A DNA stretch of 64,000 nt from CAIYOL01 sp964494805 (GCA_964494805.1 CAZBST010000002.1:248001-312000), one strand, 5' to 3'. Shown: positions 18,398 through 27,113, counted from the stretch's first letter. The notes: a model not told the origin generated them from the sequence alone. Numbers and translations are program-made.

Positions 18398-18766
18398 TTA
18401 TATATTACTTTTGGCAAACTGCCAATCGTCGCCTTCGATGTGAGAGAGCGTGAAATTGCCCTTGAGGATTTTGCCATTTAAGTCCAGCTCAAGGCGGTCG
18501 TGTGCCTGATGCACCATTTCATAAGTGCCGGTTTCGATGATGCGAACGCTGCCCCGGCCTTTGCTTACGGGGCCCTGATAAGTGAGGAACTTCAGCGGGT
18601 GGTCGAAGATTTTTGTAGCGACGACTGCACAATGCAGGGCTTCGCCGGGGGCTTTGTCGAGGCGGTAGGTCTGCAGGATATCGCCTAATTCGAGCATAAA
18701 ATCCCAGTGAACGCCCAGGGCTGTCGAGTGCTGCTGAATAACGAATTTTTTAATTTCCTGGCTCAT
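18398..18766 (-). CDS. Stand-alone LigD-type 3'-phosphoesterase domain protein
   Basis: 122 residues matching the N-terminal phosphoesterase domain of the bacterial NHEJ ligase LigD: FVIQQHSTALGVHWDFMLEL with the H-x-D metal-binding pair, DHPLKFLTYQGPVSKGRGSV, and GTYEM. These proteins trim 3' ends (phosphates and ribonucleotides) before ligation. Neither ligase nor Ku is encoded here, so it acts alone or with distant partners. It lies 14 bp upstream of thiF on the same strand. Confidence 0.8.
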   Translation of the reverse strand: MSQEIKKFVIQQHSTALGVHWDFMLELGDILQTYRLDKAPGEALHCAVVATKIFDHPLKFLTYQGPVSKGRGSVRIIETGTYEMVHQAHDRLELDLNGKILKGNFTLSHIEGDDWQFAKSNI

Positions 18767-18803
18767 TTAGATATATTATAATATATTTGATAAAAAATAA
18801 ATA

Positions 18804-18908
18804 AGCCAGGGGAGCAAGCCGGGGATAAATCCGGTGAAAAGCTGAGAAATCCACCCAAGGTGGATGACCCTACGAACCTGATCAGGTTAAGACCTGCGAA
18901 GGAAGGCT
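18804..18908 (+). ncRNA. TPP riboswitch (THI element)
   Basis: Closing stem AGCC (18804-18807) with GGCT (18905-18908). The conserved core GCTGAGA (18841-18847), ACCC (18867-18870, end of the TGGATGACCC segment) and GAACCTGATCAGGTTAAGAC (18874-18893) match the thiamine pyrophosphate aptamer. A TATAAT at 18777-18782 provides a suitable -10 box upstream. It precedes a terminator and the thiSGH operon, so TPP binding should switch the operon off. Confidence 0.95.
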
Positions 18909-18923
18909 AACAAAAGTAATTTG

Positions 18924-18952
18924 AAGCACTCCTTTTGCAGGAGTGCTTTTTT
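18924..18952 (+). terminator. Riboswitch-controlled terminator
   Basis: AAGCACTCCT (18924-18933) and AGGAGTGCTT (18939-18948) form a perfect 10-bp stem with a 5-nt loop followed by T-rich sequence. It lies 15 bp after the aptamer and 17 bp before thiS, the arrangement of a transcription-terminating TPP switch. Confidence 0.88.
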
Positions 18953-18969
18953 AGTTTTAGTGACGTAAA

Positions 18970-19182
18970 ATGGAAGTGCTGAAAATAAACGGCGTCGAGA
19001 AAGAATTTGCAGCGGGTCAGATGCCTCCGACTGTGGCAAAATTATTAGAACTGCTTGACATCAAGGATGCGACGGCGGCAGCTGAAGTTGACGGCCAAAT
19101 TATCGAACGCAAAAACTTCGCAGAAACGAAACTTCGCAACGGTCAGAGTATCGAACTGGTGCGATTCATCGGGGGAGGATGA
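18970..19182 (+). CDS. thiS: Sulfur carrier protein ThiS
   Basis: 70 residues with the ubiquitin-like fold signature (AAAEVDGQIIERKNFAETKLRNGQSIELV) and the obligatory C-terminal Gly-Gly (RFIGGG). It carries the thiocarboxylate sulfur used by ThiG. First gene after the TPP riboswitch; 4 bp separate it from thiG. The ribosome site is weak, with the terminator only 17 bp upstream. Confidence 0.93.
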   Translation: MEVLKINGVEKEFAAGQMPPTVAKLLELLDIKDATAAAEVDGQIIERKNFAETKLRNGQSIELVRFIGGG

Positions 19183-19186
19183 TTGA

Positions 19187-19972
19187 ATGGACAAGTTAGT
19201 AATCGCAGGAAAAGAATTCAGCTCGCGGCTGCTTGTGGGGACAGGGAAATTCGCATCGTGCGAGATTATGGCTGATGCGTTAGAAAAGTCGGGTGCGGAA
19301 ATTGTTACCGTCGCTCTTCGCAGGGTGGACATCGAAAACAAAAACGACGATATGCTCCGCGCAATCGACGTTAAAAAATATCTGCTGCTGCCAAACACCT
19401 CCGGGGCGCGGGACGCAGAGGAAGCGGTGCGTTTATCAAAATTAGCGAGGGCAGCGACAGGCATTAACTGGGTGAAATTAGAGGTCACGCCGGACCCATA
19501 TTATCTGCTGCCGGACCCGGTAGAGACACTGAAGGCAGCGGAGATTCTGGTGAAAGAGGGGTTTGTTGTTCTGCCTTATATAAATGCGGACCCGATACTG
19601 GCGAAGAAGCTCGAAGACGCGGGGACGGCAACGGTGATGCCACTTGCCAGCCCGATAGGCTCGAAACAAGGAATCAGAGCCAGAGCGGCGCTGGAGATTA
19701 TAATCGAGCAGGCGAATGTGCCGGTCGTGGTGGATGCAGGGCTGGGACTGCCGTCACACGCAGCAGAAGCAATGGAGATGGGGGCTGATGCGGTTCTGGT
19801 TAATACGGCAATTGCAACGGCGGCTGAGCCAAGCCGGATGGCTGCGGCTTTTAAACTTGCGGTCGAAGCGGGACGGTCGGCTTATAAAGCAGGCGCAGCG
19901 GCAGCAAGCAAACGAGCAAACGCATCAAGTCCGCTGACGGGTTTTTTAAGAGATAACAAAGAAGAAAAATGA
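19187..19972 (+). CDS. thiG: Thiazole synthase
   Basis: 261 residues, typical for ThiG. SRLLVGTGKFAS (about 14-25), VTVALRRVDIENK (about 46-58), NWVKLEVTPDPYYLLPDP and MPLASPIGSKQGI are family signatures. It assembles the thiazole phosphate from deoxyxylulose-5-phosphate, dehydroglycine and ThiS thiocarboxylate. Strong Shine-Dalgarno GGGGGAGG. It overlaps thiH by 4 bp. Confidence 0.95.
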   Translation: MDKLVIAGKEFSSRLLVGTGKFASCEIMADALEKSGAEIVTVALRRVDIENKNDDMLRAIDVKKYLLLPNTSGARDAEEAVRLSKLARAATGINWVKLEVTPDPYYLLPDPVETLKAAEILVKEGFVVLPYINADPILAKKLEDAGTATVMPLASPIGSKQGIRARAALEIIIEQANVPVVVDAGLGLPSHAAEAMEMGADAVLVNTAIATAAEPSRMAAAFKLAVEAGRSAYKAGAAAASKRANASSPLTGFLRDNKEEK

Positions 19973-21069
19973 TTAGCACGCAAAAACATCCAAGTGAAGT
20001 CAACGGCAGTGAAGTTAAGCAAGCTCTGGCCAGTCCTGCCGGCAGTTACAATCCGAAGAAGCTGTTTGCGCTTATCTCACCGGCTGCTGAAGATTACCTC
20101 GAAGAGATGGCGCAGACGGCCCGGCAACTTACCATACAAAGGTTCGGAAGGACGATACGGCTTTATGCGCCGCTGTATCTATCTAATTACTGCATAAATA
20201 GCTGCGTGTACTGCGGCTTCAACAAAGAAAACAAATCCGAGCGGAGAAGATTGACGATTGAGCAGGCGGTCGAGGAAGCGGATATTATTGCTTCGGAAGG
20301 GTTCAGAGACATATTGCTTGTCAGCAGCGAGGACAGAGAATTCATCAGTGTCGATTATCTTGCGGCACTTGCAGGGAAACTAAGAGGCAAATTCAGCTCC
20401 ATCTCGATAGAAGTATATCAGATGACGACCGAAGAATATGCAAGGCTTTTTGCCGCGGGTATCGAAGGCGTCACCCTATACCAGGAGACCTACGACCGCG
20501 ATGTATATCAGAAATACCATCCCGCTGGCCCGAAGGCCGACTATGACCATCGATTGAGCGCAGCCGACAGTATTGCGCAGGCGGGGATGAGGGAAATCGG
20601 CATCGGAGCCCTGTTAGGCCTGTCCGACTGGCGGCTCGAAACTTTGGCACTCGGCGAGCACGCCCATTATCTTATGAAGCGATACTGGAAATCACACGTA
20701 TCGTTTTCGTTTCCGAGACTTCGGCCGGCAGAGAATGTTGACCGAATGCAGTTTTCTCTGCTCTCCGATAAAAATCTTACACAAATGATAATTGCATTAC
20801 GATTGTGCTTTGCAGATGCGGGGATGGTGCTGTCGACGCGAGAAAGAGCCGAGCTGAGAGACCATTTAATCGAATTGGGGATAACCAAAATCAGCGCGGG
20901 CAGCAAGACCAGCCCGGGCGGATATTCACAGCCGAGGAATGCGGTAGAACAGTTCGAAATCGACGACACACGCAGCCCTTCCGAGGTAGCGGAGATGATA
21001 AAAGCACACGGGTTCGAGCCGGTTTGGAAAGACTGGGACATCGCTTTTGCGAAGAATTGTAAGGCCTAA
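19969..21069 (+). CDS. thiH: 2-iminoacetate synthase (radical SAM tyrosine lyase)
   Basis: 366 residues. The radical SAM cluster motif CINSCVYCGF (CxxxCxxC) is near residues 74-81, followed by DILLVSSED and EVYQMTTEEY typical of ThiH. It splits tyrosine to dehydroglycine (iminoacetate) for ThiG under anaerobic conditions; its use instead of ThiO oxidase fits an anaerobe. Its stop overlaps the stop of the convergent glycosyltransferase by 4 bp. Confidence 0.94.
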   Translation: MISTQKHPSEVNGSEVKQALASPAGSYNPKKLFALISPAAEDYLEEMAQTARQLTIQRFGRTIRLYAPLYLSNYCINSCVYCGFNKENKSERRRLTIEQAVEEADIIASEGFRDILLVSSEDREFISVDYLAALAGKLRGKFSSISIEVYQMTTEEYARLFAAGIEGVTLYQETYDRDVYQKYHPAGPKADYDHRLSAADSIAQAGMREIGIGALLGLSDWRLETLALGEHAHYLMKRYWKSHVSFSFPRLRPAENVDRMQFSLLSDKNLTQMIIALRLCFADAGMVLSTRERAELRDHLIELGITKISAGSKTSPGGYSQPRNAVEQFEIDDTRSPSEVAEMIKAHGFEPVWKDWDIAFAKNCKA

Positions 21070-22190
21070 AGGGAGGATACCTTTTTTACAACGTCATAAG
21101 CTGCGAACGGCTTGGCCAGCCGCCGGGCGTTGAGCTTCATTTGGGCAAGATGCTGGGGGGCATCAAGCAATTTGTCTATCTTGTAAGACAAAACCGGCCA
21201 ATTGTTGCATTTTATTGCCGCCCCTTCCTCAAGCAGATGCTCGGCATTTCGCTGCTCCTGGCCGGGTATAGGGTCAACAATAACAAAAGCCAGTCCGCTG
21301 GCCAAAGCTTCAGAAGTTGTCAAGCCGCCGGTTTTCCCGAGCATTAAGTCAGAGGCGGCCATAAAAGAGTCCATTTGATTCGTATACCCGACAGACTGGA
21401 ACCGGACCGGTGAATCAGAGGGGACATTTTTCAGGGTTTTGTCCACTTTGTCTTTGAGCTTTTTATTTTTACCGCAAATCACTATAACCTGCGCTGCGTT
21501 TTTCATCTTTAACAAAGATTGAATTATCTTTTCCACGGGACCTACGCCGAATCCGCCAGCTGAAATCAGGATAGCAGGTAGTTTCGGCTCAAGTTTAAGC
21601 AGCCGGCGCATCTGCTTCTCATCTTTTGGTTTGGAGAAAATCGGGTCGATTGGGATACCAGAAACTGTGATTTTATCCGTTGGCACTCCAAGAGCAGCAA
21701 GGTGAGCTTTAGTTTCATCGAGAGCAACAAAGTAATGTTCGAAATGGTGACACAGCCAAAAAGCGTGGATGTCAAAATCAGTAACTACAATTGCTTGTCT
21801 TGTTTCAACTCGGTGCTTTGCTTTTAGCCAAGATATAATCTCGGCGGGTAAAAAATGAGTGCACACGGTAATGTCCGGCTGATACTTTTCAAGCAATTTT
21901 ACGAACGATCTTGTGTTGAGCTTGTCGAATGCCAATCGACGGCGTTCGTTCTGCCAGGGTTTGTCGTAATGTTCGTAGAACCAACCGAACAGTTCCGGCG
22001 CATTATTCACTATGTCAATATATGCCTTTGAATACAGTCGTCGAAACAGTGGATTGGTGTATTCCAGAGTATCGACATTTTTTACTTCATCGGCAGCTTT
22101 TAACTCCAGAAAAGCTTTTTCAACAGCTTCCGCTGCTCGTAAGTGTCCTGCCCCTGTTGACACTGACAGTATCAAGACTCTATTCAACAC
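21066..22190 (-). CDS. MGDG synthase / UgtP-type diacylglycerol glycosyltransferase
   Basis: 374 residues of the GT28 family. The N-terminal acceptor domain contains VLILSVSTGAGHLRAAEAVE (about 5-24) and the C-terminal nucleotide-sugar domain contains ILISAGGFGVGPVEKIIQ and GKTGGLTTSEALASG (about 285-300). Such enzymes transfer glucose or galactose from a UDP-sugar to diacylglycerol on the inner membrane face. The gene follows a small membrane protein gene by 26 bp. Sugar and lipid specificity cannot be read from sequence. Confidence 0.82.
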   Translation of the reverse strand: MLNRVLILSVSTGAGHLRAAEAVEKAFLELKAADEVKNVDTLEYTNPLFRRLYSKAYIDIVNNAPELFGWFYEHYDKPWQNERRRLAFDKLNTRSFVKLLEKYQPDITVCTHFLPAEIISWLKAKHRVETRQAIVVTDFDIHAFWLCHHFEHYFVALDETKAHLAALGVPTDKITVSGIPIDPIFSKPKDEKQMRRLLKLEPKLPAILISAGGFGVGPVEKIIQSLLKMKNAAQVIVICGKNKKLKDKVDKTLKNVPSDSPVRFQSVGYTNQMDSFMAASDLMLGKTGGLTTSEALASGLAFVIVDPIPGQEQRNAEHLLEEGAAIKCNNWPVLSYKIDKLLDAPQHLAQMKLNARRLAKPFAAYDVVKKVSSL

Positions 22191-22216
22191 TACCTTACTC
22201 CTTTGTAAATATTCGT

Positions 22217-22777
22217 TTAGTGGGGAGCAGTAGATTCTATCTGATGTAATTTCGGGCCCAGTTTGTCACCGGCATAGTCGAATGATTTAATAAATAAAAA
22301 CAAGAACACTATCAGAACAACGATTAAGAAGATAGTTGTAATCCAGTGGCGAGGTCGGAACTTTTTCAGGGACGGAGCAAAAGCTATCAGTGCAAATAAG
22401 GCAGACAAAATAACCACTGCGTCCCAGCTTGCTCTCTGCCAGTAACCTCCGCCGAGATGCAGCCACATTCCGAACTCATCGAAGGTCAGGGCCATTGCGA
22501 CGCCGTAAATGCCGGCGGAGACACTTAGTTTTTTCCCTTCAGGCCGCCGGAATATCAGGTATGCACCCACCGCAGAAAGCAAAAAGATACCGAAATTCAG
22601 ATGATGAAGATGAGTCCCCTTGAGACGCAGATAGAGGTCGGGTATTGTCCGGGACATAATCAAAAATACAACGACCCTAGCCAGCATAAACGTCGGCAGA
22701 AAGGTTGCAAGAATAATTCTGGCCAGCTTGTTAATTTTGGCAGAAGGACTTTGTTTTTCCTGGTTATTATCCAGCAT
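22217..22777 (-). CDS. Integral membrane protein of unknown function
   Basis: About 186 residues from ATG 22777 (a GTG 15 bp upstream is also possible; no clear ribosome site for either). Four to five hydrophobic helices are visible. Conserved-looking polar motifs LKGTHLHHLNFG and ALTFDEFGMWLHLGGGYW sit at helix edges, as in a widespread but uncharacterised membrane family in which an HHxxxG and a DEFxxWL motif recur. It probably forms an operon with the downstream lipid glycosyltransferase. I do not know its role. Confidence 0.6.
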   Translation of the reverse strand: MLDNNQEKQSPSAKINKLARIILATFLPTFMLARVVVFLIMSRTIPDLYLRLKGTHLHHLNFGIFLLSAVGAYLIFRRPEGKKLSVSAGIYGVAMALTFDEFGMWLHLGGGYWQRASWDAVVILSALFALIAFAPSLKKFRPRHWITTIFLIVVLIVFLFLFIKSFDYAGDKLGPKLHQIESTAPH

Positions 22778-22818
22778 AATTATCGACCGCACATTAACTG
22801 TTGAAAGTGCCGAACAAG

Positions 22819-23952
22819 CTATTTATTAATATGTAAAATTACGGCGCCGTCGAAGCCGTTGAATTTCGTTGAGGAGGCGATGCTGTATGCGCCGATATTT
22901 TCGGTGTAAAGGAAATCGCCGATTTCGAGATTGGCGGGCAGATGCTCCGAGAGAGAGATTTTGTCAAAGCTGTCGCAGGTTGGGCCGACGACGGTGCAGA
23001 CCTCCTTTTTGCCGCGTTTGAAGGCGCGGAAGTTCGGGAGCCAGTGGTCGAAAACAACTCCTGAAAAGGTTTGATATATACCGTCGTTGATGTGGTAGAA
23101 GATTTTGCCGTCCCGGCGGGCCTTTCCGATTATTTCTGAAATAAGAGAAGCCGCATTAGCGACCATAAATCGTCCCGGCTCAGCAATAAGCTCTATACCT
23201 TTCGGAAACAGCCGGCCACATTCCGAGCGGATTACTTTGGCAAGCTGCTCGAAACGCGGCGTCTGCGAATCATAAGACACGGGGAATCCGCCGCCGATAT
23301 CAATGATTCTGGTATTGTAACCTTTTTTCCAGCAGTCGTTGAAAACTTCAGAAGTTATCTGCAGTGCGGAGGCGTAATTATCGAAATTCGTGCACTGGCT
23401 TCCGACGTGAAAACTTAAACCTTCGACCGTAAAACCGCAGTTGAAGGCCAATTTTATCAAATCGGCCGCTTCGCCGGGCTCGGCACCGAATTTCGAGCTC
23501 ATCTCCACCTGCGAGCCGATGTCGGGGACTCTCAGACGCAAAACCAAGCCGGCCGTAGGGCAGAATTCTTTTATCTTCCTGACCTCGTCGGCGTTGTCAT
23601 AAGTAACAAGCGGCTTATACTTTTTGATGTTTTTTAAGGTGTGCCGGTCTTTGATTGTGTTGGAGAAGATGATTTTGTCCCAGATGAAAAAGTATTTATC
23701 GCTTTTCTGGAAATGTTTCAGGTATTTATAGACCTGCATAAACTCATTGTAGGATGCGACATCGAAACTGGCGCCTTCTTTGAAAAGAGTCTCGATTATT
23801 TCCTGATTTGAGTTCGCCTTTACGGCGTAATAGGCCTGAACGTTGGGCAGATTCCTCTTAAAGGTGCGGAAGTTCTGCCTTATTTTGGCGTGGTCGATAA
23901 TAAACAAGGGCGTCCCGTGCCTTTGAGCTAATTTAATAAGGTTTTCTTTCAT
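22819..23952 (-). CDS. Ornithine decarboxylase-type PLP enzyme
   Basis: 377 residues of the fold-III decarboxylases (ODC/DAPDC/ADC). The PLP lysine is in YYAVKANSN (about 42-50). HVGSQC, IDIGGGFPV, EPGRFMVANA and the second active-site motif GPTCDSFDKI (about 324-333) match ornithine decarboxylases. The product would be putrescine or a related diamine. A deoxyhypusine-synthase-like gene on the same strand about 3.2 kb away could use it to make a polyamine. ODC versus another basic amino acid decarboxylase is not certain. Confidence 0.85.
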   Translation of the reverse strand: MKENLIKLAQRHGTPLFIIDHAKIRQNFRTFKRNLPNVQAYYAVKANSNQEIIETLFKEGASFDVASYNEFMQVYKYLKHFQKSDKYFFIWDKIIFSNTIKDRHTLKNIKKYKPLVTYDNADEVRKIKEFCPTAGLVLRLRVPDIGSQVEMSSKFGAEPGEAADLIKLAFNCGFTVEGLSFHVGSQCTNFDNYASALQITSEVFNDCWKKGYNTRIIDIGGGFPVSYDSQTPRFEQLAKVIRSECGRLFPKGIELIAEPGRFMVANAASLISEIIGKARRDGKIFYHINDGIYQTFSGVVFDHWLPNFRAFKRGKKEVCTVVGPTCDSFDKISLSEHLPANLEIGDFLYTENIGAYSIASSTKFNGFDGAVILHINK

Positions 23953-24020
23953 AATTGGGAGTAATAGCAGATAACAACCTTACAATCAAGATTTTATTCG
24001 AGAGATTCGGGGCGGTAGAA

Positions 24021-24132
24021 TTGGGTTCGTTTGGGTTCGTTTTCACCAAGTGTCCAATTTTGATTTTTAGCTGTAACGCCCTACTATTACTGATGTTATA
24101 TAAGACTTGACTCTGTCTTAAATTGGGTTCGT
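24021..24132. repeat. TTGGGTTCGT repeats
   Basis: Copies at 24021-24030, 24031-24040 and 24123-24132. On the minus strand they read as runs of Asn-Glu-Pro-Asn codons, a pattern I associate with dispersed non-coding repeats in Phycisphaerae. Confidence 0.5.
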
Positions 24133-24342
24133 TTTGCATATTTTTGTTATTTTGATTGATTTTTCCTTTCTGCGCAGAAAACAAGCGCTTCCGTCTCTCC
24201 AAAAAAAAGTAACGGATATTAAATATGTTAATTGATTGGGTTTGCTAACCCTATAGACTTGCCCTGCTGGGCGAAATGCGTTCATCTACTGATGAACGGA
24301 GGGAATTATACCAGATTTCAGGCAAAAGTAAAGGGGAAAATC

Positions 24343-24408
24343 GCTGTTGTTTCCGGAAGCCGAGAGGGGGCATTAGTATTACGTAGCCCTTAAGGGACGA
24401 AGTAAAAT
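24343..24408. repeat. REP-like palindromic repeat, copy A
   Basis: Begins GCTGTTGTTTCCGGAAGCCG and ends in an imperfect palindrome centred on CCCTTAAGGG (24387-24396) with outer arms TTAC and GTAA. A diverged second copy lies at 25387-25450, so the pair brackets the gene at 24669-25358. Confidence 0.6.
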
Positions 24409-24668
24409 AAGATAATGGCCACGGCTTTCCTTAGGAATACTATTTTGAAACAAAAACTTGCTGTAGGGACTTAGTATTTCTGGAGAAATCTTAAGCATAG
24501 GATGTTATCGATATTTCCTGATAATATTCCAATTTTCATGTTATCGAGTTAGAGACCACCATATTTTCCCATAAATATGTTTACGAACCTAAATTGTCTA
24601 GTAAAATGTAGGTAGTATTAGCGATAAAAACATATAATAACATATTAGCTGCAAAGAAGGAAAGAATC

Positions 24669-25358
24669 GTGAAAATTGATTGGAATATCAAAGTTGGTGA
24701 TATTCTCACATCCGCCACGATTATTATTTCTGTGGCGGCTCTTACCGTTACTTGGACAAAAGATAGAAATACAAGAGAAACTGCGCAAGCAGACGCAGTT
24801 AGATCGGCAGCGGCCCTAGCAATAACGAAAATTGACAGATGGCAATCTCTGCATTTATCGCTTTACCAAAAATTGCAGCCAGAGTTTATTACAACAAGCG
24901 AAATGTTGGGCGGTAAAGTTGGCGCTCAGATTAGCTACGATGTAGTTAAAGTTAGAGATTATTTATGGAAAACAATTAGCAGGTATAGGATTGACATTGC
25001 GAATAAAGTGCTTGATGAGGAGATTGAAACATCATACGTAAAACTTCTTTCTCACTTTCCAGATACAAGAATCCAGTTCCTGGATATGTTCAAAACTCTG
25101 AATGAAATTGAGGAACGTATCTCAGGAAGTTTCCTAGAAAAGTCCCAAAAAGACATCATGGACTTTAAGGGGAAAGAGAGTACGTATACAAGTGCAATGT
25201 TAGGCAACGCATTGCGGTCAACAGCTAGTGAACACGAAGAACGACTTGACCGAGAAACTACGGAGGTAATCCGTCCGGTAAGAGCCTTTCTTTTTGATGT
25301 AATTGCGAAGACCAATAAACAAATTTTATATGCAAGCCGTGAATCAAAAAACCACTAA
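24669..25358 (+). CDS. Unknown protein with one N-terminal membrane helix
   Basis: 229 residues from a GTG codon preceded by AAGAAGGAAAG. A hydrophobic segment (about 10-27, DILTSATIIISVAALTVTW) is followed by a mostly helical, charged region with probable coiled coil (about 100-200). I recognise no family. The gene is AT-rich compared with its neighbours and is bracketed by copies A and B of a palindromic repeat, which suggests acquired DNA. Confidence 0.55.
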   Translation: MKIDWNIKVGDILTSATIIISVAALTVTWTKDRNTRETAQADAVRSAAALAITKIDRWQSLHLSLYQKLQPEFITTSEMLGGKVGAQISYDVVKVRDYLWKTISRYRIDIANKVLDEEIETSYVKLLSHFPDTRIQFLDMFKTLNEIEERISGSFLEKSQKDIMDFKGKESTYTSAMLGNALRSTASEHEERLDRETTEVIRPVRAFLFDVIAKTNKQILYASRESKNH

Positions 25359-25386
25359 CAATGCTATCAGCCGATAGGCCCCAATT

Positions 25387-25450
25387 GCTGTTGTTTCCGT
25401 AAGCCGCAATGAGGAACCAGTGTATTACGCAGTCTGCAGGACGGAGTAAA
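25387..25450. repeat. REP-like palindromic repeat, copy B
   Basis: Begins GCTGTTGTTTCCGTAAGCCG, near-identical to copy A for its first 20 bases, then diverges but keeps an imperfect palindrome with arms TTACGCAGTC and GGACGGAGTAA around CTGCAG. It starts 29 bp after the stop of the preceding gene. Confidence 0.6.
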
Positions 25451-25570
25451 TAGAAAAAAGGGTCGAACTGGAGGACGCAACAGCAAAATCAACAAAAAGG
25501 ATTCCGAGCAGGAGGCAGCACAAGCTACAAAACTTGCCTTTTGGGACTCCATAAAGTACACTAATTGGCT

Positions 25571-26287
25571 ATGGAAAAGGCTGAAAACCAAAATGTGAAT
25601 GGCGAAGCAAACCTAGATTTGGTCAATCTATCGCAAAAATTACAGGAGTTAGCAGAAAAGTCTGGGTGTCTTGAATTCGACCTTACAGATGAAGCTTGTG
25701 ATGACTTTGAAACGATGCAGGCGAATATTACTATCGTAAGGGAGTTCCTTTGTGAGGTATATGATGTACAAAAAATGTTTGTAAATGTGCTACGACCAAG
25801 TCTTCAAGAAATATGGCAGGCAGTTGCTCCTGTTTTAGCAAGAACAGTCAAGCGTCTTGAAGAAGCAATACAGCAATCAGTCATTGCTATGGATTGGTAT
25901 AAGGCCCATCCGGATTCTGAGGAATATCATACGGGTCCTTATGAGTATCTCTGTGATGCCTGTTATGCTGTTAGCGAGGACGATGCTTCTATATGGGAGC
26001 AATATGTCCCTTACATTGAAATAATCTATCTTAGAGAACAAATCGAGATGAGGGGAGGTAAAGTCCCGGTTTTTAATATTAAGCAACCGCTGATCGACGC
26101 AGAATTGACGGATACAGAGGAAAATATACTCGAAGCCCTTGGTGGCGACACGCTGAGAGGGGCAGAATTATTAAAACGAGCAGGATATGACAATAGCTCG
26201 CATTATCGACAAATACTTTCCAATCTCCGAAAACGAGGGATTATTGAGCGTGATATTAAAGGTTACTCCCGCCGAATTATGAAATAG
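25571..26287 (+). CDS. Unknown protein with C-terminal winged-helix-like domain
   Basis: 238 residues from ATG 25571 (a TTG two codons earlier is also open; no clear ribosome site). The N-terminal part is helical with no recognised family. The last 60 residues (TEENILEALGGDTLRGAELL...YRQILSNLRKRGIIERD) look like a winged helix-turn-helix. It may be a DNA-binding regulator of the islet. It ends exactly at a terminator. Confidence 0.5.
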   Translation: MEKAENQNVNGEANLDLVNLSQKLQELAEKSGCLEFDLTDEACDDFETMQANITIVREFLCEVYDVQKMFVNVLRPSLQEIWQAVAPVLARTVKRLEEAIQQSVIAMDWYKAHPDSEEYHTGPYEYLCDACYAVSEDDASIWEQYVPYIEIIYLREQIEMRGGKVPVFNIKQPLIDAELTDTEENILEALGGDTLRGAELLKRAGYDNSSHYRQILSNLRKRGIIERDIKGYSRRIMK

Positions 26288-26320
26288 ATGTCAGTGACAA
26301 ACGTCAGGACTGACATTTTT
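26288..26320 (+). terminator. Rho-independent terminator
   Basis: ATGTCAGT (26288-26295) pairs with ACTGACAT (26309-26316), followed by five T. It directly follows the stop codon of the winged-helix-like gene. Confidence 0.8.
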
Positions 26321-26408
26321 CCATATCTGCTTTATATTGGTTTCGAAGAAGATTAAACTTTGCTTATTAAGATGGTGTTAAAATTAGAATAAAAAAGGCA
26401 GGTGCAAA

Positions 26409-27077
26409 ATGGTGGAACCGAACAATAACTCAGAGGAGCATATGGGAACTATAAACTTGAAAGATATTGATGAACTATTAGAACTCTTCAATCGATTGCA
26501 AGAACTGTCTAATCCCGAAAAGCCTTCAAAGAACCAAAATTTATGGAAGCAATGTATAGAAAAGGCAGAAAAAGAACTCCTTAAGCAATTGAAAGAACGC
26601 GAATCACAGTTAACATTCAGGCCTGGCGTAAACTTTCCTCCCTCAAAAATTAAAAAAAAGGAAGAGGAAAACATCCAAAAAATAATCATAGGAATCGCTG
26701 AAAAAGAGTATTGTACAATGGACCCGGAATATAACCAATCACTTTTACAAGTAGAAAAGGAATGTGCAGAATTAATAAAGGCAATAGACCATGCTTTGTA
26801 CTCCATCAAAGAACCATTATTGAGATTTGACCGGGCACAAGGTACCTTATTGGAGGCTAACTGGAGGAAAGTAAGGGACTATTTTTCCGTTAATGAGATT
26901 ATGCAATTTAATGCCCAAGGTCTGGTTGAAAGAGCAACTGATGCTCTCGAAGCAATAAGGTCAAGAGTCAAACATCAACCGAAACCCAGAAAGACAAAAT
27001 CTTTTTGGTGGAAGTTATACGAAAAGACGTTGAAAGTTATTGTTGATGCTGTTTTTGAAAAAGTGTGGCCTCAGTAA
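26409..27077 (+). CDS. Unknown charged helical protein
   Basis: 222 residues, rich in Lys and Glu, with long amphipathic helices (about 10-75 and 85-140) and a C-terminus KTKSFWWKLYEKTLKVIVDAVF that may contact a membrane. No family recognised. A second in-frame ATG at 26442 has the better ribosome site (GAGGAG 4 bp upstream), so the true product may be 211 residues. Last gene of the AT-rich islet between the decarboxylase and the deoxyhypusine-synthase-like gene. Confidence 0.5.
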   Translation: MVEPNNNSEEHMGTINLKDIDELLELFNRLQELSNPEKPSKNQNLWKQCIEKAEKELLKQLKERESQLTFRPGVNFPPSKIKKKEEENIQKIIIGIAEKEYCTMDPEYNQSLLQVEKECAELIKAIDHALYSIKEPLLRFDRAQGTLLEANWRKVRDYFSVNEIMQFNAQGLVERATDALEAIRSRVKHQPKPRKTKSFWWKLYEKTLKVIVDAVFEKVWPQ

Positions 27078-27085
27078 TAACCTCG

Positions 27086-27104
27086 CGTCGCCGGAGCGGC
27101 GACG
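27086..27104. repeat. Hairpin repeat followed by GCTAAACAA
   Basis: CGTCGCCG-GAG-CGGCGACG, a perfect 8-bp stem, followed by GCTAAACAA. The same hairpin-plus-GCTAAA layout recurs at 28374-28398 and 28406-28428, on the other side of the deoxyhypusine-synthase-like gene. Confidence 0.55.
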
Positions 27105-27113
27105 GCTAAACAA

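Larger units (their letters stand above)
23953..24668. other. 716-bp AT-rich intergenic region with repeats
   Basis: No convincing gene. It holds three TTGGGTTCGT repeats (24021-24132), a hairpin-bearing repeat (24343-24408) and an AT-rich stretch leading to the GTG start at 24669. An ORF on the minus strand (23933-24202) is Asn/Pro-rich only because of the repeats. Confidence 0.6.

Noticed and set aside
23933..24202. 89-codon minus-strand ORF upstream of the decarboxylase
   Set aside because: Asn/Pro/Glu-rich frame produced by TTGGGTTCGT repeats; overlaps the decarboxylase start.
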